Positions 9,067 to 21,205 of a stretch of 64,000 nucleotides of DNA are shown here, in pieces. Positions within the stretch are counted from its first letter, which is position 1; each line of letters begins with the position of its first letter. The stretch is from Saccharum officinarum (lineage: Eukaryota > Streptophyta > Magnoliopsida > Poales > Poaceae). The notes beneath the pieces are model-generated. The model ran no database searches. It was not told the origin of the DNA and saw nothing but the letters and a program-made list of their open reading frames with translations. A program made the translations under genes and the position numbers. The stretch covers positions 16,759,955 through 16,823,954 of the forward strand of contig CM036199.1 of the NCBI GenBank assembly GCA_020631735.1. Reading direction: 5' to 3'.

Positions 9067-11813
9067 TGTCACACCCATTTATCGACCAAATGGAATGCAT
9101 ACACTTATGTGCGCCCAGAGATCAATCACACATAAGTTCACAAATTATAACAGAAGTATCATCACAAATGTTATTACATCACGATATTTAAACACATAGT
9201 CTTAACACAAACGTAGCGGAAGTATAAATAAAAATCTCTCGTGGTAGCTCCAGTCACAGGTACATTGACTGGTTGACAGCAAGACTAGTAATCTTCAGGG
9301 AAGTAGGCGTAGTAGTCACTATTACCTCCATCTGTTACCCATCCGGGATTTTTATCCAAGTAAAAGAAATAAACAAGCGTAAGTACATCTCGTACTCAAC
9401 AAGTGTAACATGGGGTTCATGAGGCTCAAAAAGGCATATTCATTGGTTTATCAGCATGTAGCTTTTAGTTAGCATGATTTTAGCATAACAATAGCATCAA
9501 AATGTCTCAATATAAACATTAAACATATGATCCATGTGAAATGATTAATGAATAGCAAAAACTTAATCATAAACAATTATTCAACTATTCCATAAGGGTC
9601 CAAGGCCACTCGTAACCGTGAGCACGGCTGTTATAACAGTTTTACACTCTGCAGAGGTTGTACACTTTCACTGTGAGTCGTGTTACCCAAATGCCCGGGT
9701 TAATTACTCCCAAAACACTACCAAGGTGAGCAGGCAGGGTAAACACTATGAAGTCTTTCGAAGGTTCGTCTAACAAGTTAGGGTCATTAGATTTCACTCG
9801 GCAAACAGATGTAGAGCCCCCCTTCCTGATGGCACAATAACACGCAGCCTATACACATGAGGACAGAGGCCGCACTATACCCGATTCGTCAAGCCATTCT
9901 TACGCCATAAAGGAATACCTCTAACAAGCTAGAAAAGGTCCTTCTATATGACTAAAGCCAGAGCCATATAGCCCCCACAGTTGTACTGTAAATCCCGGAT
10001 TGTCGCTTATAGATGAGTCCTTATGGAGAGCAATTAGAGCATCAAAAGTAACCCCATGCTCTAGTACCCTTAAACAGTAATAAAATCATCTTTTAATGTT
10101 TATTGCATATTCCATTAGTCAAATTACATGATCATTGTCCAAGTTTAAGCACTAGCCAAACTACTCAATACAATTTAATAGGTACCAAGGTAAAGGATCA
10201 ATCGCTAAGTCATCCTTAACAAGGAATAAATGCATAATGATATTAATTGCATATGGTGAATAGGACAACAAGGATAATCCCATGCTATACTTGCCTTGCT
10301 CAAACTGGTCCTGAAGATCTTGCTCGTAGTAAAGCTCTTGATCTCCAACAAATTTCTCACCGTCTATACTCGATCAACCATTATCAACAACACACATCCA
10401 GAGGCAATCATGCATTAACAAACAAGACTTTAATTAGAGCAATACACCAACAGTAAGTCTTTAAAATGAATCTACAACTTGCTAGGATCACACAGACGCG
10501 AAGATCACGAAAATCGGATCTAAAACGACAAAGTTATGAATTTCCAAAGATTTCCTATAGAAAAATAAATACTTTAATATAACTTGAAAATAAATTATCT
10601 CAAACCTACTGTACAGTTCTATCATCATGTAGAGCTCGCAAATATGAATCTAACGCAATTTGAATGGATCAAATCGGAGCTAAAACAAAAATTCTACAAC
10701 TAAAACAATCTGAATGGCAAAACTGTAAATATCAGAAAACATATTTTTCAATTACCGAGACGAAATACGTTTTCAACCGATCAAAGCGTACTCTGAGCTT
10801 TACGTTTTAGGACTGCGGGTTCTATACTTAAAAATCACAGGGTTTCTTTTGCAAAATCACCAGCGAACCGGTATCTTCTAATTCTAGCCGTTGGATTTAG
10901 ATCGGACGGTCCAGATCGGATCGAGGAGGTATCCGGCGGCGCTCCGGTCGGAAACAGTCGACGGCGAGCTTCCCGCGGCGGCGCCATGGCCGGGTGGAGC
11001 CTATCTCGCTCTGTGGTGCACGAAATCGCAAAACAAAAGCACCGGCAGGTAGATAACTTCAACGCGAACTCACCTAGGGCAAAATCGTGGCCGGGGACGA
11101 AGCAAGGAGCGCGTGCGGCTTTGAGGGGCGGACGGTGGATCTCGTGCTCGCGGTGACCTAGCTCCCGAGCACCAAATCGGCTGCCGAAGACACGGGATGA
11201 GGGAGGAATCACGCGGGGCTCCGTTTTTATAGTCCGGAGGCGCGAGGAAACAAGGAAGGCGCGGAGATTGGCGGCGGCTTCGGATCGGTGAAGAGGGTAA
11301 CGACGGCGTCCATTTTTGGAAAGCACCGGAGGAAGAAGAAGGAAAGTTTGAAAGTGTCAATGACAGGCGGGACCCACCAGTCAGCGACTCAGGCGGGTAG
11401 AACGCGGCCGACGCGAGCGCTCGCGCGGTGACGGGCCGTCGGCTGCGGCTTGGGCTCGGCCCAGGAGGAGAATGCGGGCGCGCGTGAAGAGATGGGCTGC
11501 CGGCTAAGCAGGCCGAGACGGCGGGCTGGACCAAAATCCGAATGAAAATGAATTTCCTTTCTTTTTCTTTTTCCAATTTTTTTTCAAATTCCTTTTTCAA
11601 ATGATTTTTAAATCAAATTTGAATTTGAATCAAACCACTCATCTCAAAAATTCAAATGCAACAGCATGAATGCACAAACATGTTTCTACCCTTATATTTA
11701 ATTTTGAATTTATAAAAATTATTCTTATTCTAAATTTTGCATGCTTCACAAAAATAAATGTAAAAATTATATTTTTCCTATTTTTCTTCTTTTCAAATTT
11801 TTAGGGTGTTACA
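9067..11813 (-). repeat. Tekay-like 5' LTR (2747 bp)
   Basis: The upstream LTR for the minus-strand element; it drives transcription leftwards. Differences from the other LTR that I noticed: one extra C in a C run near 9818, A for G near 10686 and 10741, and one T fewer in a T run near 11580. Confidence 0.95.
11222..11231 (-). promoter_or_regulatory. TATA-like box of the Tekay 5' LTR
   Basis: Minus-strand ACTATAAAAA, about 590 bp from the outer end of the LTR, in a GC-rich stretch. The placement fits a U3 promoter with transcription running toward gag. Confidence 0.5.
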
Positions 11814-11818
11814 CCCCT

Positions 11819-12915
11819 GGGCTGCACTACAAGGTAGCGAAGATATAAGCGATTAGAGAAAACTACTACGACAGTCTAGTTCCAACCTATGGTAAGTTAT
11901 GTGATTACTGCTCTATGGGGACACACCAAAGGAAAAAGAGACACACAAAGGATGCTTAACCCTAGCACACAAATCCTATGAATCCTTCTAACGGGATGTG
12001 GGGTACAAAGGAAGCAATGGGATTATCACGTCCTGCGCTACTACCACGGATCCGACCAAACAGGGGGCATCTACAAGTATCCTAGCCCAAGCACCATGCT
12101 TACACTACAGATGATTACTCTACCCTCAACTGGAAGAGAATAAAGTAAACTCGTAAACCATAGAACAATAATAACATTATACTTAGTATTAGAAGTTGAA
12201 TTGCCAAAGAATCCTAGAACCAAGCCTCGAGTTAGGAGACTTGATCCCGCAGGTACAAGCCGGAGAGGAGACACCGACATGCCGGGCTTCCTCCAACTCA
12301 TTCCTCCACTCTAACTCTCTCAATCTAAAAGAAGAACTCTAATCTCACATGGAGACTACAAAGCTAATCTCTCTTGTATGTGCCCTAAGAGAGAGATCCA
12401 TTCAAGGGACCCCTCCCAGCTAATCCTCACTGGAAATAATGAATTAGGGTTTCATGGGATGCCTCCTCCAGTGGCCAGGGGCTTTGCTTATATAGCCCTC
12501 TAGGAAGCACCATAGCCATAAGATCAAACCGACCTTGATCTACGATTAATATTCATCCATAAAGGTGGTGGAGGCAGGATCTAGGAGCTCGCTCCTGATT
12601 AGCTCTGTAGGTGGGCGGGCACCTAAGAAGGTAGGGTGGGTGACCTGCCACCGTGGCAGATCGGCCTCCCGTTCATTCCGGTGCCTTCTCATGTCTTCTA
12701 GAGTCTTCCTTCACGTGTGTGGGTCTTTTCTCTCTATGTAAATATGACATATAGGCCTTCCTTGGTTCTTTTTAGCTGACACCCTACAGAAATAGATATT
12801 CACCAAAACTCGTGAAATTCTGTCAGTGAACCCCCTATATCTATGTGGTATTTGCTTTTAGGTCATTTTTCATGTTTTGTTGACAGTTAAAATTGACACT
12901 TATCTACCGTCAACA
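11819..12915 (-). mobile_element. Athila-like element 1, upstream LTR, outer segment
   Basis: Continuation of the LTR begun at 398 (total about 1264 bp without the insert). The outer end on the minus strand is TGTTGACGG (12907-12915), followed on + by GCAAG, which would be the right-hand TSD. A minus-strand TATA motif (CTATATAAGC) is near 12487-12496. Sequence near 12810 ('caaaactcgtgaaattc') recurs in the second LTR near 14970, showing the two elements are related. Confidence 0.75.
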
Positions 12916-13830
12916 GCAAGTCATATTCTTATGGAGACAAAAATGAGTAAGGTGTTGGTGAACACTACCTTTGCATACCTGAGTGCATTTGTCGGTAGCA
13001 TATATGGATGAAGCTTTGAGGCTGCTGTAGCGGTGGCTTAATTGCACATGGTCCAACTCAGGCGAACAACAAGTCTAGGCCACACACACTGCTAGTATGT
13101 ATGGGACATGGGCCTTAGTGGTAGCGGCAAAGGTTTAGAAGAGGAGAATTCTTGATGGAGTCTGGCGGCACTTTGGTGTTTGTGGTGGCCACGTGGGGCT
13201 AACCTGCTCCTTCTCTCTCTTCTTCTTCTCATTTTTAAGCATATATTTTTTCTTTTTTCTCTTTTTTTCTTTTTTATCATATAATTTTTCTATCCCCTTT
13301 TTTCTTTTTCTTTTTTCTTTTTTAGCAAGGCAGAGCTCACATCATAATTTTTTAGCGAAAATGCCTTGGGTGTGTGGAACTTGTGGTGAGACTCTCACCA
13401 TCCTCCTCCACACTTGGACTTTTGTGCAAAAAGTCAAGTGTGCAGAGTCAAGGTCTCCTCTTGAGTGTGGTCCATCACCAAAGAGCATCGAGGTGTATGG
13501 TTGATGCAGCTCCCATGTGCTCTAGCATCGTATGTACCCTTCTTAATCTCAACTTGAAATGGTTAGCGACCAAGAATACCCGAAGGTACATACTAACTTG
13601 ACAATATGTTCTTGTTTTTATTGACAAGAAAAAAAAATTCTTCATGATAATCTGGGGTATCTTCTGACAATGCTTAGTTTATGGTCATAAGCTTGACCTG
13701 CCTGTGGGAATTTTTTGGATTGGAAAGGATTTCATTATGATAAAAAAGGAAAGACAAGTATTTTGTTTTTATAAAAATAAAAGATACAGATACAAGGACG
13801 AACTAGGTTCGAAGAAAATACAGCAACAAT
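12916..13830. other. Probable leader remnant of Athila-like element 2
   Basis: No convincing gene on either strand. It lies between the outer end of element 1 and the PBS of element 2, so the simplest reading is that element 1 inserted into the internal region of element 2. It includes a long pyrimidine tract. It could also be host DNA. Confidence 0.4.
13203..13326. repeat. Pyrimidine-rich tract (+ strand T/C)
   Basis: About 120 bases almost entirely T and C on the + strand with only scattered A and G. Reading frames across it are low-complexity artefacts. Confidence 0.8.
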
Positions 13831-13848
13831 TCCCTAGCAACGGCACTA
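13831..13848 (-). other. Primer-binding site, tRNA-Asp type (Athila-like element 2)
   Basis: Minus-strand TAGTGCCGTTGCTAGGGA, a slightly mutated tRNA-Asp-type site, three bases from the LTR end at 13852. Confidence 0.65.
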
Positions 13849-13851
13849 GAA

Positions 13852-15081
13852 TGCTTGTTAGTATTTCTTAACGCAAACATAAATAATCCGCAAGCGCACT
13901 AAATTACCATTGTAGCATTTCAGCCGGAAGTATTTAGGGTATCGTATTTTTCAAGGGAACAAAGGTACTCTTCTAGCTAGTTCATCCAAGGACAACACAA
14001 AGGTAGAGTTGGAAGAGGTTGAGATGGATTCCTATGGCTTTAGAGTCTAAGGATAGATAAACGATACTTCTACTTGCTTACTTCGGGCACCGGCGTACAC
14101 CTGGTCTGCCAAGCGATACCAGCCTATGGCTCTATGTCGAACCCGAACTTGGGGGTTTACAATGGACGGACAGGGCTGTCACCACCTGTCTACCCCTCAA
14201 CTATGGGGCACGAGGCAGATGAAGGTAGCCTCTAGCCTAGACACCACGATGAACCCGTAAACAAGTAAGAGTAAAACTTAACTGAACAAAGACTTAATAA
14301 CATAAGAATCACGAACACTCACTTAGCGGGATAACCTGTTGAGGTACAAGTGTTCGTCAAGGTACAAGTTTGGGGAGACACTAACAAACCCGGCGCTTCC
14401 CCATACTCTTCCTCACATCTCTCCCTATCTAAGTCTACTAGCTAGCTAGGGCCTAAGCCCCTTTGGAGTGGTGCTCTTGTGGTGTAGCTCTTTGTCTAGA
14501 GGTGTTGTTGAAATGAGGAGGGGTGGCCTTCTTTTATAGGTGGAGAGGAGGGAATGTTCCATGGTATATTCCCTTGATTCCCCTCATTAATGCACCAAAC
14601 CGACCTCTAGGTACGTTGAACCTACCCCAAACCCTGTTAACCGCCTTTGGGACATCGTTTAGAGGAAGCCCACTCAAGATGGGGTTGTTTGGGCTGATTG
14701 GCGATGCAGCCGCACCCTGGCTAGGCCCAAACATGCCCATCTTCGGTGGGTTGTCTCCTATGGGCTTCTTGTCTTGGCCCATGGTGGGTTGGCGTAGAGT
14801 TGAGATGGTTTGCGTTGGGTTTTGGCCTTATTCTCCTCATATTCGGGCCCTGATTTGCCTAGCGATTGGGCCTCTTTCCTTTGGGCTTGAATAGAATGAT
14901 ACATATTCTTTGTTCTTTAGCCTTTTATTGTGTATTTCCACAAATGCCCTCCTACAAATGATGAATCACCAAAACTCGTGGAATTCGTTAGTTATAAACC
15001 CTATCACCAAGTTTGGTGTTCATTTGAGTGGTTTTCATGCGAGTATTGGTGGTTATTTTTAGGAGTTAAGGACCGCCAACA
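13852..15081 (-). mobile_element. Athila-like element 2, upstream LTR (1230 bp)
   Basis: Runs from TGCTTGTTAG to GGACCGCCAACA on +, i.e. TGTTGGCGG...AGCA on the minus strand, so the ends are the canonical TG/CA. A minus-strand TATA motif (CTATAAAAG) is at about 14531-14539. The PBS abuts the inner end. The following bases CCGAG (15082-15086) would be the TSD; the partner is not in the window. The sequence is diverged from the LTR of element 1 but keeps the same landmarks. Confidence 0.75.
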
Positions 15082-15399
15082 CCGAGTTTATCGATGTGGG
15101 CTCCACATGTCATTTTGGCTATTAAATTGAATTTAAGAGCCATGATTTGGTAGTACTGCTGACTTGGAAGGAAAATTTATGTAGTATATGAAAATAGGTA
15201 GCTACCTAAACAGATAAATAGGTAGTGTGATTTAGGTAGTACTGCTAGACATGCTCTTAGAGGGAGCTAAGATAGAGATTAGCAAGGTTAAAAAGATAGA
15301 GATTAGCAAGGAATCAAAGGGAGGCAGCGAGAATAGTAGGCACAAAGCTATGGAACAAAGGAGGAAGATGACTTTTCTGTAACGTTCTTCCTATCGTTC
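15082..15399. other. Spacer, no gene seen
   Basis: AT-rich sequence with short internal repeats of 'aaataggtag' and 'aagatagagattagcaagg'. I see no coding region or recognisable element. Confidence 0.5.
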
Positions 15400-15420
15400 T
15401 TTTTTTTAACTGGGAACATT

Positions 15421-15840
15421 TCATTGCCCAAGTGATGAAAGGTCATTAGCAACAATTACATCAACGCTATCAGTGGGATTACATGACACATGTACCTCCC
15501 CCTCAACGCCACCCACACCTAAAGCAGCTAGCACAAGTGCTGCCTTATTATAGTTTATGGACACATGAACACACTCAAAGCTAATAAAATTCAACTCTGT
15601 CAGGCATTTTAGCTCCTCCACGAGATCCCTAACCGTCGACAAGGAATGCATCTCAGAAAGCAAAGCTTGTTTAACCATCAACGCATCCTTCTCTAGAATG
15701 AGGTGCCCGATTCCCAAGTTTATAGCAGCCTGGACACCCTGCAAGCAAGCAATCAACTCGGTCTGAAAGGCATTAAGTAAGTGGTTAACACGCCCTCTTC
15801 CTATGATCACCATGTCGCCATCACTATCCCAGATTAGAAA
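15421..15840 (-). pseudogene. LINE RNase H-like domain (RVT_3) relic
   Basis: The frame 15421-15813 encodes a run with the features of plant LINE terminal RNase H domains: 'AFQTELIACLQGVQAA', then 'EKDALMVKQAL' and 'VELK' type helices. It lies next to the poly-A end, as expected in plant L1 elements that carry a C-terminal RNase H. It is open for 130 codons but detached from the rest of ORF2 by stops. Confidence 0.7.
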
Positions 15841-16217
15841 GCCCTAGCCGCCACTCTTCTCCCCTGGAATAAAAGACCCATCACAGTTCAGTTTTAGGAC
15901 TCCAGCAGATGGCTTTTCCCAATGTTGCATCTGACGAACTGATATCACTTGGGCATTCTATGGTTCTTGATACATTTTGCCAACCTAAGCTCTTATCGCT
16001 CTTGATATTGATTCAGCAGCCCTTCTACTCCCTTCTTCCCTTACTATATTTCTCTCCTCCCAAAGAAACCAGAGCATGGTGACGAACAACAGACGACTGT
16101 CTTTCTTCTCCTTCAACATCTAATCAAGCACATCCCGTGCATTGGCAAGCTCCGATAGTCTCGCCCATGCTGTTTGAAAGGTCAGTGCTCGCCAAACATG
16201 CTTTGCCAACTTACATT

Positions 16218-16700
16218 TCAGAAAATGATGCCCGTCGTCCTCTCCAATAGATTGCATACCGGGCATTTTGTGTCAAGTTTCATTCCCCTTTGCGCCAAAT
16301 TAACTCTCAAGGGGTGACTGTTATGTGCAAATCTCCAAATAAAGTGTTTGATCTTGTTTGGACATTTCATCTTCCAAATTCTGTCCCAAATGAGATCGGC
16401 TCCTTGACTACTGCCTCCTTTACCTCTACCTTTTTCCTTCCTTCGAATAAAATCATCCCGGCACACTCTATATGCACTTTTGACACTAAAAATGCCATGC
16501 TCACCGTAATGCCATGCCAACACATTTTCTCTACCTTCATGCACCAGCATGGCTAGAATGATGGTGGCATCTTCCACCCAAAAGATATCATTAACCAGCC
16601 CTGAATCCCAAGTGCCGGTAGTGGGGTCTATCAATTCATCAACCTCTGTCAAGATGCTCCCCCTTCTTGGAGTTATCGGCCTTCTAGCGATTTCTCTTGG
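16218..16700 (-). pseudogene. LINE zf-RVT domain relic
   Basis: The minus-strand frame contains 'IWKMKCPNKIKHFIWRF' and 'CPVC', the signature of the zinc-binding domain that follows plant LINE reverse transcriptase. The frame ends prematurely at 16218. Confidence 0.8.
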
Positions 16701-16974
16701 GATCCATGGATCAGTCCATATTTTTCAGGTTTCTACCATCCCTACCCTCCAGACAATTCCCAATTTCATAACATCTAGGCCTTTTAAAATGCTTCTCCAT
16801 GTGTATGGCATTCCACTCTTTGGTTTTTCTTCCAGCATTGTTGAATTTAGAACTATTTGGCTTTCAATATCTTTGCACAAAGTGACTCTGGCTTGTCGCA
16901 AATTCTCCAACACTGCTTGGCCAACATAGCAAAATTAAAAGCATGAATATCATGAAACCGAGTCTGCCTTCTCT

Positions 16975-17950
16975 CTATGTGCCCCCTTTTGACCGCCCCA
17001 CATGCATAGGCAGTCCTAGGTATCGTTCATTCATCATTTCTTTAGTAACTTGAAGTTTGTCGCACACCTCCTTCCTCTGTGCATCTCTTGTGTTTTTACT
17101 AAAAAGAATAGCAGACTTAGCTTTATTTATCATCTGTCCAGAGCACCTTTCATACAGATCTAGGATATCCTGTAACTGTTGACCATCCCCCTCATTCGCT
17201 CGAATCAAGATTAACGAGTCATCGGCGAATAACAAGTGTGATACACTCGGTGCTGTCTAACAAACTTTAACTCTAGCAATCATGCTGTCTTGTTCAGCTT
17301 TCTGTAATAAGGCCGAGAAACCCTCTACACATAAAAGAAAAAGGTAGGGAGACAGAGGATCACCCTGTCTAAGCCCTCTCTCAGGTTTGAAGCTATCTGT
17401 GAGGTCCCATTCACCTTGATCTTATATGACATTGTCGACACACATTCCACAATAAGCCCAATGCATTGATCAATAAACCCCAACCTTTGCATAATTTTCT
17501 CCGGAAAGCTCCATTCTACTCAATCATATGCTTTACTCATATCAAGTTTCATGGCAGGATATCCCAAATTTCCATCCCTTTTATTCATTAGAAAATGTGT
17601 GATCTCATAAGCAACTAGAATGTTATCAGATATCAAGCGTCTTGGGACAAAGGCACTTTGTGAAGGGCTAATTACATCATCTAAAACTGACCTTAACCTG
17701 CCAGCAAGCACCTTTGACACCACCTTATAAGTGACATTTCAAAGACTAGTAGGCCGAAGATCATTCACACGTTCAGGCTAATTAGTTCAAGGAATCAAGG
17801 CAATTACGTGTCATTCGACCCATCTGGCAGCTTATTTCCGTACCTAGAGGACTTCTGCCACCAATTTGCCTCCTACAATGTCCCATAATTTCTTGTAAAA
17901 AATCGAAGGCATACCATCCAGACTGGGGCTTTTAGATCTCCGATTGCATC
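16975..17950 (-). pseudogene. LINE reverse transcriptase relic
   Basis: RT motifs are present in order in different frames: 'SPSQSAFVPRRLISDN' and 'KLDMSKAYD' (17520-17723), 'GLRQGDPLSPYLF' near 17345-17380, and the catalytic 'LLFADDSLIL' (about 17205-17235). Several stops and frameshifts separate them. Confidence 0.85.
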
Positions 17951-18085
17951 AAGGGCTCGCTTCACCTCGTCCTCTGAAAATTCCTTGAGGAGGAAATCAT
18001 TCATTTCGGCCATGATTCGGGGCTGCACAACATCAAGGAGCAGCTGCGAGTGCCCCTCCTCAACACCGTGGCCATACCTGAAGAG

Positions 18086-18848
18086 CTAGAAAAAATGGTT
18101 AGCAATAAAATCCTTCTTCTCTCCTTCCTCCTCCACCCAATCCCCATTCTCCTTCATGAGCCGCCCTATTCTATTTCTTCTCTTCCTCTCCAAACACACC
18201 TTGTGGAAATAGCTAGTGTTTCGGTCCCCAAATTGGAGCCAATTTACATGGGCTCGCTGCCTCCAATATATGTCTAATTGCTCCTCGAGCCTATCAACTT
18301 TAAAACTCCACACCGCTTCTTTCCCAACCGAGGTGTCACTCAATGGAGCTCGACGCCATTTTTCTAATTCTTTTTTTGCCTTTTTCAATCTCTTCTCCAA
18401 ACCTCCAAGCACATTCCTGCTCCAGTCCTCTAAGCTAGCAGCCACCCCCTTCACCTTGGCACTAAAAGAATCTGAGGCACCTCCCACGTCCCAAACATTC
18501 TCTACCACCTGCTGAAACCCCTCCTCCTTTAGCCAACTCGCCTCGAACCTAAACATTGCTTGGTGAATATGCACTCTCCGCCCACCCTGCTGCTCCTCAG
18601 TGGTGATCACCACTAGCCTATGATCACTGTGGTATGAGTCTCCATTCTTCACGTGAACCAAAGGGAAACGGTGCAGCCACTCAAAGTTTGCAACATCTCT
18701 ATCCAAATGTTCTCTTATGTGAGTGTTTCCCTTTGTTTGTTTATTCCTCCAGGTGAAGACATCCCCCTCAAACCCTAGATCATGGAGATCACCCAACTCA
18801 AGTGCTCGTTTAAAGCGATACATGCATGATTGTGGCCATTGGATACCC
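18086..18848 (-). pseudogene. LINE endonuclease C-terminal half (outer LINE)
   Basis: A 245-codon open frame. It contains 'GDVFTWRN', 'HLDRDVAN' and 'YHSDHRLVV', the closing motifs of the exonuclease-endonuclease-phosphatase fold in plant LINEs, followed by the linker toward RT. The N-terminal half continues at 20730 beyond the inner LINE. Without that insertion the two halves would join across the TSD. Confidence 0.85.
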
Positions 18849-18864
18849 CCCTCTTTCTCATACT

Positions 18865-20713
18865 TTTTTTTTCGAAAGCGTGCATCGCACGTTCTTCATT
18901 AAGTAGAAGTGGGAGTTTTATACACGCTCCGTGGGGCGATACGGCGAGCAGCCATACGTCACCATGGAGTAAACACTAAACACAGATCACCGCGTATGGC
19001 AGTGGATGGACTCGCTTGTACTAAAGGATAAACCATTTCGCTATGGGGGCGAGCGAGCGTGCGGCGACGCCTCAAGCTACAAGCCCTGTTAGCAAGACTA
19101 GGCTACTGAAGCATGCTCCCACCCATGCGACGACCTCGTCTATATGGCCAATACGAGCACGCTCGGCGACACCGCCTAGTGGTCGAAAGTGCGCCTGTTC
19201 CATTCTTTCCACAGGCACCAAGTCACTAGCAGTACCAAGGAGTCGAAGCTTCTGTGTAGTGGCTATGGCATCATAGACCTCACCGAGAGTCACCAGTCCA
19301 GTAGGGTGGACGTTGGGTGCGGTGGAGTGGCGATGGAGGTCATGGCGCTGAGTAGGCGGGACCAAACCTCACGGACGAAGATGAAGGAACATAGCAGGTG
19401 GTCCGTCGTCTCGTCCAACTGGTCGTAGAACGCGCAGTTCACGCTCGGCTAAAGTCCATGTAGCATCCGTCGTTCCGCCGTCCAGAGTCGACCATGTAGG
19501 CCGAGCCAGAAAAAGAACTTGACCTTCGGCGGGGCGTGCGCACGCCACAACTCCTTGGCGCCCACCATAGACGCCTAGCCCACGAAGTACTCTCTGTACG
19601 CAGAGAAAACAAAGTAGCGTCCGTCCGGTGTCCTACGCTAGACGAAGTAGTCCGGCTCGTGCGGGCTGAGTTGAACGTTCTCAAGTGCTACGCAGAGGTT
19701 GACGTACTCCAATATTACAACAGTTGTTCGTGCTCTAGTGATGTCTTGCACCTAGTGACGGTTGTCCAATGCTTCTTGTACCGTCTTACCGCGGCGCTGC
19801 ATTCTGACTGCTTTGAAGAGGTTGGGCGCGGTCGTGGATATTGCACCGGCCGGTAGCCACGCGTCAGTCCAAAATTTGGCGGACGCTCCGTCGCCAAGCA
19901 CAACGTACATAGAGGAACTAAACATGGAAGCGACTTGGCACTCCGTGACTGCCGACAACGCCGCCCAGGCGGAATTGGGCTCCGATCTCCGCGACCATTC
20001 CCATCTGAGTCATAGGGCAAAGCCGAGGATCCAAAGATCGGGGATGCCCAGCCCCCCGTTCTCCTTTGGCGCGCAGACAATGGGCCAGGCGACCTTGAAA
20101 TGGCCGCCTGAGACAGAATCGGTTCCTGCCCATAGGAACGCCCCGTCGCCTGCAATCAATCTCCTTGATAGCCCAAGACGAGAGGCTGCAACAGATGGAC
20201 ATGCACACTGGGATCGCGGACAGAGTGGACTGAACCAGCGTCTGACGGCCAGCGTTCGTGAGGAGGTCGCCTTTCCAAGCAGGAATGCGAACAACCACAT
20301 TGTCGACGATGTGTTGCTCCTCGTTACGGCTGATCCGAGTTGGAGCCAGAGGTGCGCCAAGGTATTTGATAGGGAATTCTTGAATCTTGCAGGGAAAGAC
20401 CTCCCGTATCGCCTCCACTTGCGACTGTGAGCAGTGGATGGCCATGATGACGCACTTGTCGACGTTGGTGGCAAGGCCAGAGGCACCCGCAAAAAGTGTC
20501 CAGGATGCGTCTGGCATTGATGAAGTACTGGGCATCATGGGACAAGAGGATGACGAGGTCGTCGGCGTAGATAGATGTGCGGCTCTTGATCTTGTCAGGC
20601 AACGGGCGAAGGACCCCCGGTGGTCGGCCTCAGCAAGTAGCGCGTTGAGCACCTCTATGATGATGATGAAGAGGAGCGGCGACAGAGGGTCGCCCTGTCG
20701 AAGGACCTAGTCA
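18865..20713 (-). mobile_element. Inner 5'-truncated LINE with 16-bp TSD
   Basis: An 1849-bp insertion in the outer LINE's endonuclease. The TSD CCCTCTTTCTCATACT is perfect at 18849-18864 and 20714-20729. The + strand begins with a T run, i.e. a poly-A tail of a minus-strand LINE. It keeps part of RT ('YADDLVILL' near 20560), zf-RVT and the 3' end, in several broken frames. Its 3' terminus ('tttcgaaagcgtg') matches the LINE at 55415, so both belong to one family. Confidence 0.9.
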
Positions 20714-20729
20714 CCCTCTTTCTCATACT

Positions 20730-21176
20730 GAAACAAAATTTCATTGAAATCACCCGCACACAACCAGGGCTGCCCATTTTGTTGTTGTGTGGCTAGATCT
20801 TCCAACAACAGCCACGTTTTGTACTTCATCCCCTCATGCGGTTCCCCATAAATTCCTGTAAACCGCCGAGGATCACCCCCTCTCCGAGATCTCCATATCA
20901 ATATGGTTTTTAGATTTACTCTTGAAAGTCATATTGAACCCCCTCCTCCACAACACTGTTATTCCTCCGTCTTTTCCTTCACAATCCACCACCTCCGTAT
21001 TTTCCAAACCTCATTCGTAAGAAATTCATCCTCTTCTCATCAGATTTTGTTTCCGACAAGGACAATACATCCGCCCTTTCTTGCCGAACTGCTGGGGCAT
21101 TGCAAGGCCCCGGCAGTTCCGAGCCACCACTTTCATTGGTTCTTGCAGAGCCGATCCACCTCGGCTTTGTCATCAA
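20730..21176 (-). pseudogene. LINE endonuclease N-terminal half (outer LINE)
   Basis: Contains 'NCRGL' (near 21100), 'ERADVLSLSETKS' and 'WLCAGDFNEIL', the N-terminal and central motifs of plant LINE endonucleases, in two frames separated by a frameshift. It joins 18848 in the uninterrupted ancestor. Confidence 0.8.
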
Positions 21177-21205
21177 AAGAAACTGCAGTCACCATGCCGT
21201 CATTA

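Larger units (their letters stand above)
565..11813 (-). mobile_element. Complete Tekay/Del-like chromovirus (Ty3/Gypsy) retrotransposon
   Basis: An 11,249-bp element on the minus strand, bounded by TG...CA ends and a 5-bp TSD CCCCT (560-564 and 11814-11818). In minus-strand order it has: 5' LTR 9067-11813, initiator-Met-type PBS, a 284-aa extra ORF, Gag-Pol, polypurine tract, and 3' LTR 565-3311. The LTRs are both 2747 bp. Reading them side by side I saw two substitutions (both CG to CA) and two single-base homopolymer indels, so insertion was recent. The C-terminal chromodomain after integrase, the long LTRs and the RT-RH-IN order fit the Tekay/Del lineage. The protease domain is absent, so it is probably non-autonomous and may have been mobilised by a relative. 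Confidence 0.95.
15400..21176 (-). mobile_element. Decayed plant L1-type LINE (outer), split by a second LINE
   Basis: A minus-strand LINE ORF2 relic. The 3' end is marked by the T8 run (15400-15407) on +. From 5' to 3' on the minus strand: endonuclease (21176-20730 then 18848-18086), reverse transcriptase (about 17950-16975), zf-RVT (about 16700-16218), and an RNase H-like domain (about 15840-15421). Many frameshifts and stops break the frame. ORF1 is absent, so it is 5'-truncated near 21200. The endonuclease is interrupted at 18864 by a LINE with perfect TSD. Confidence 0.85.
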
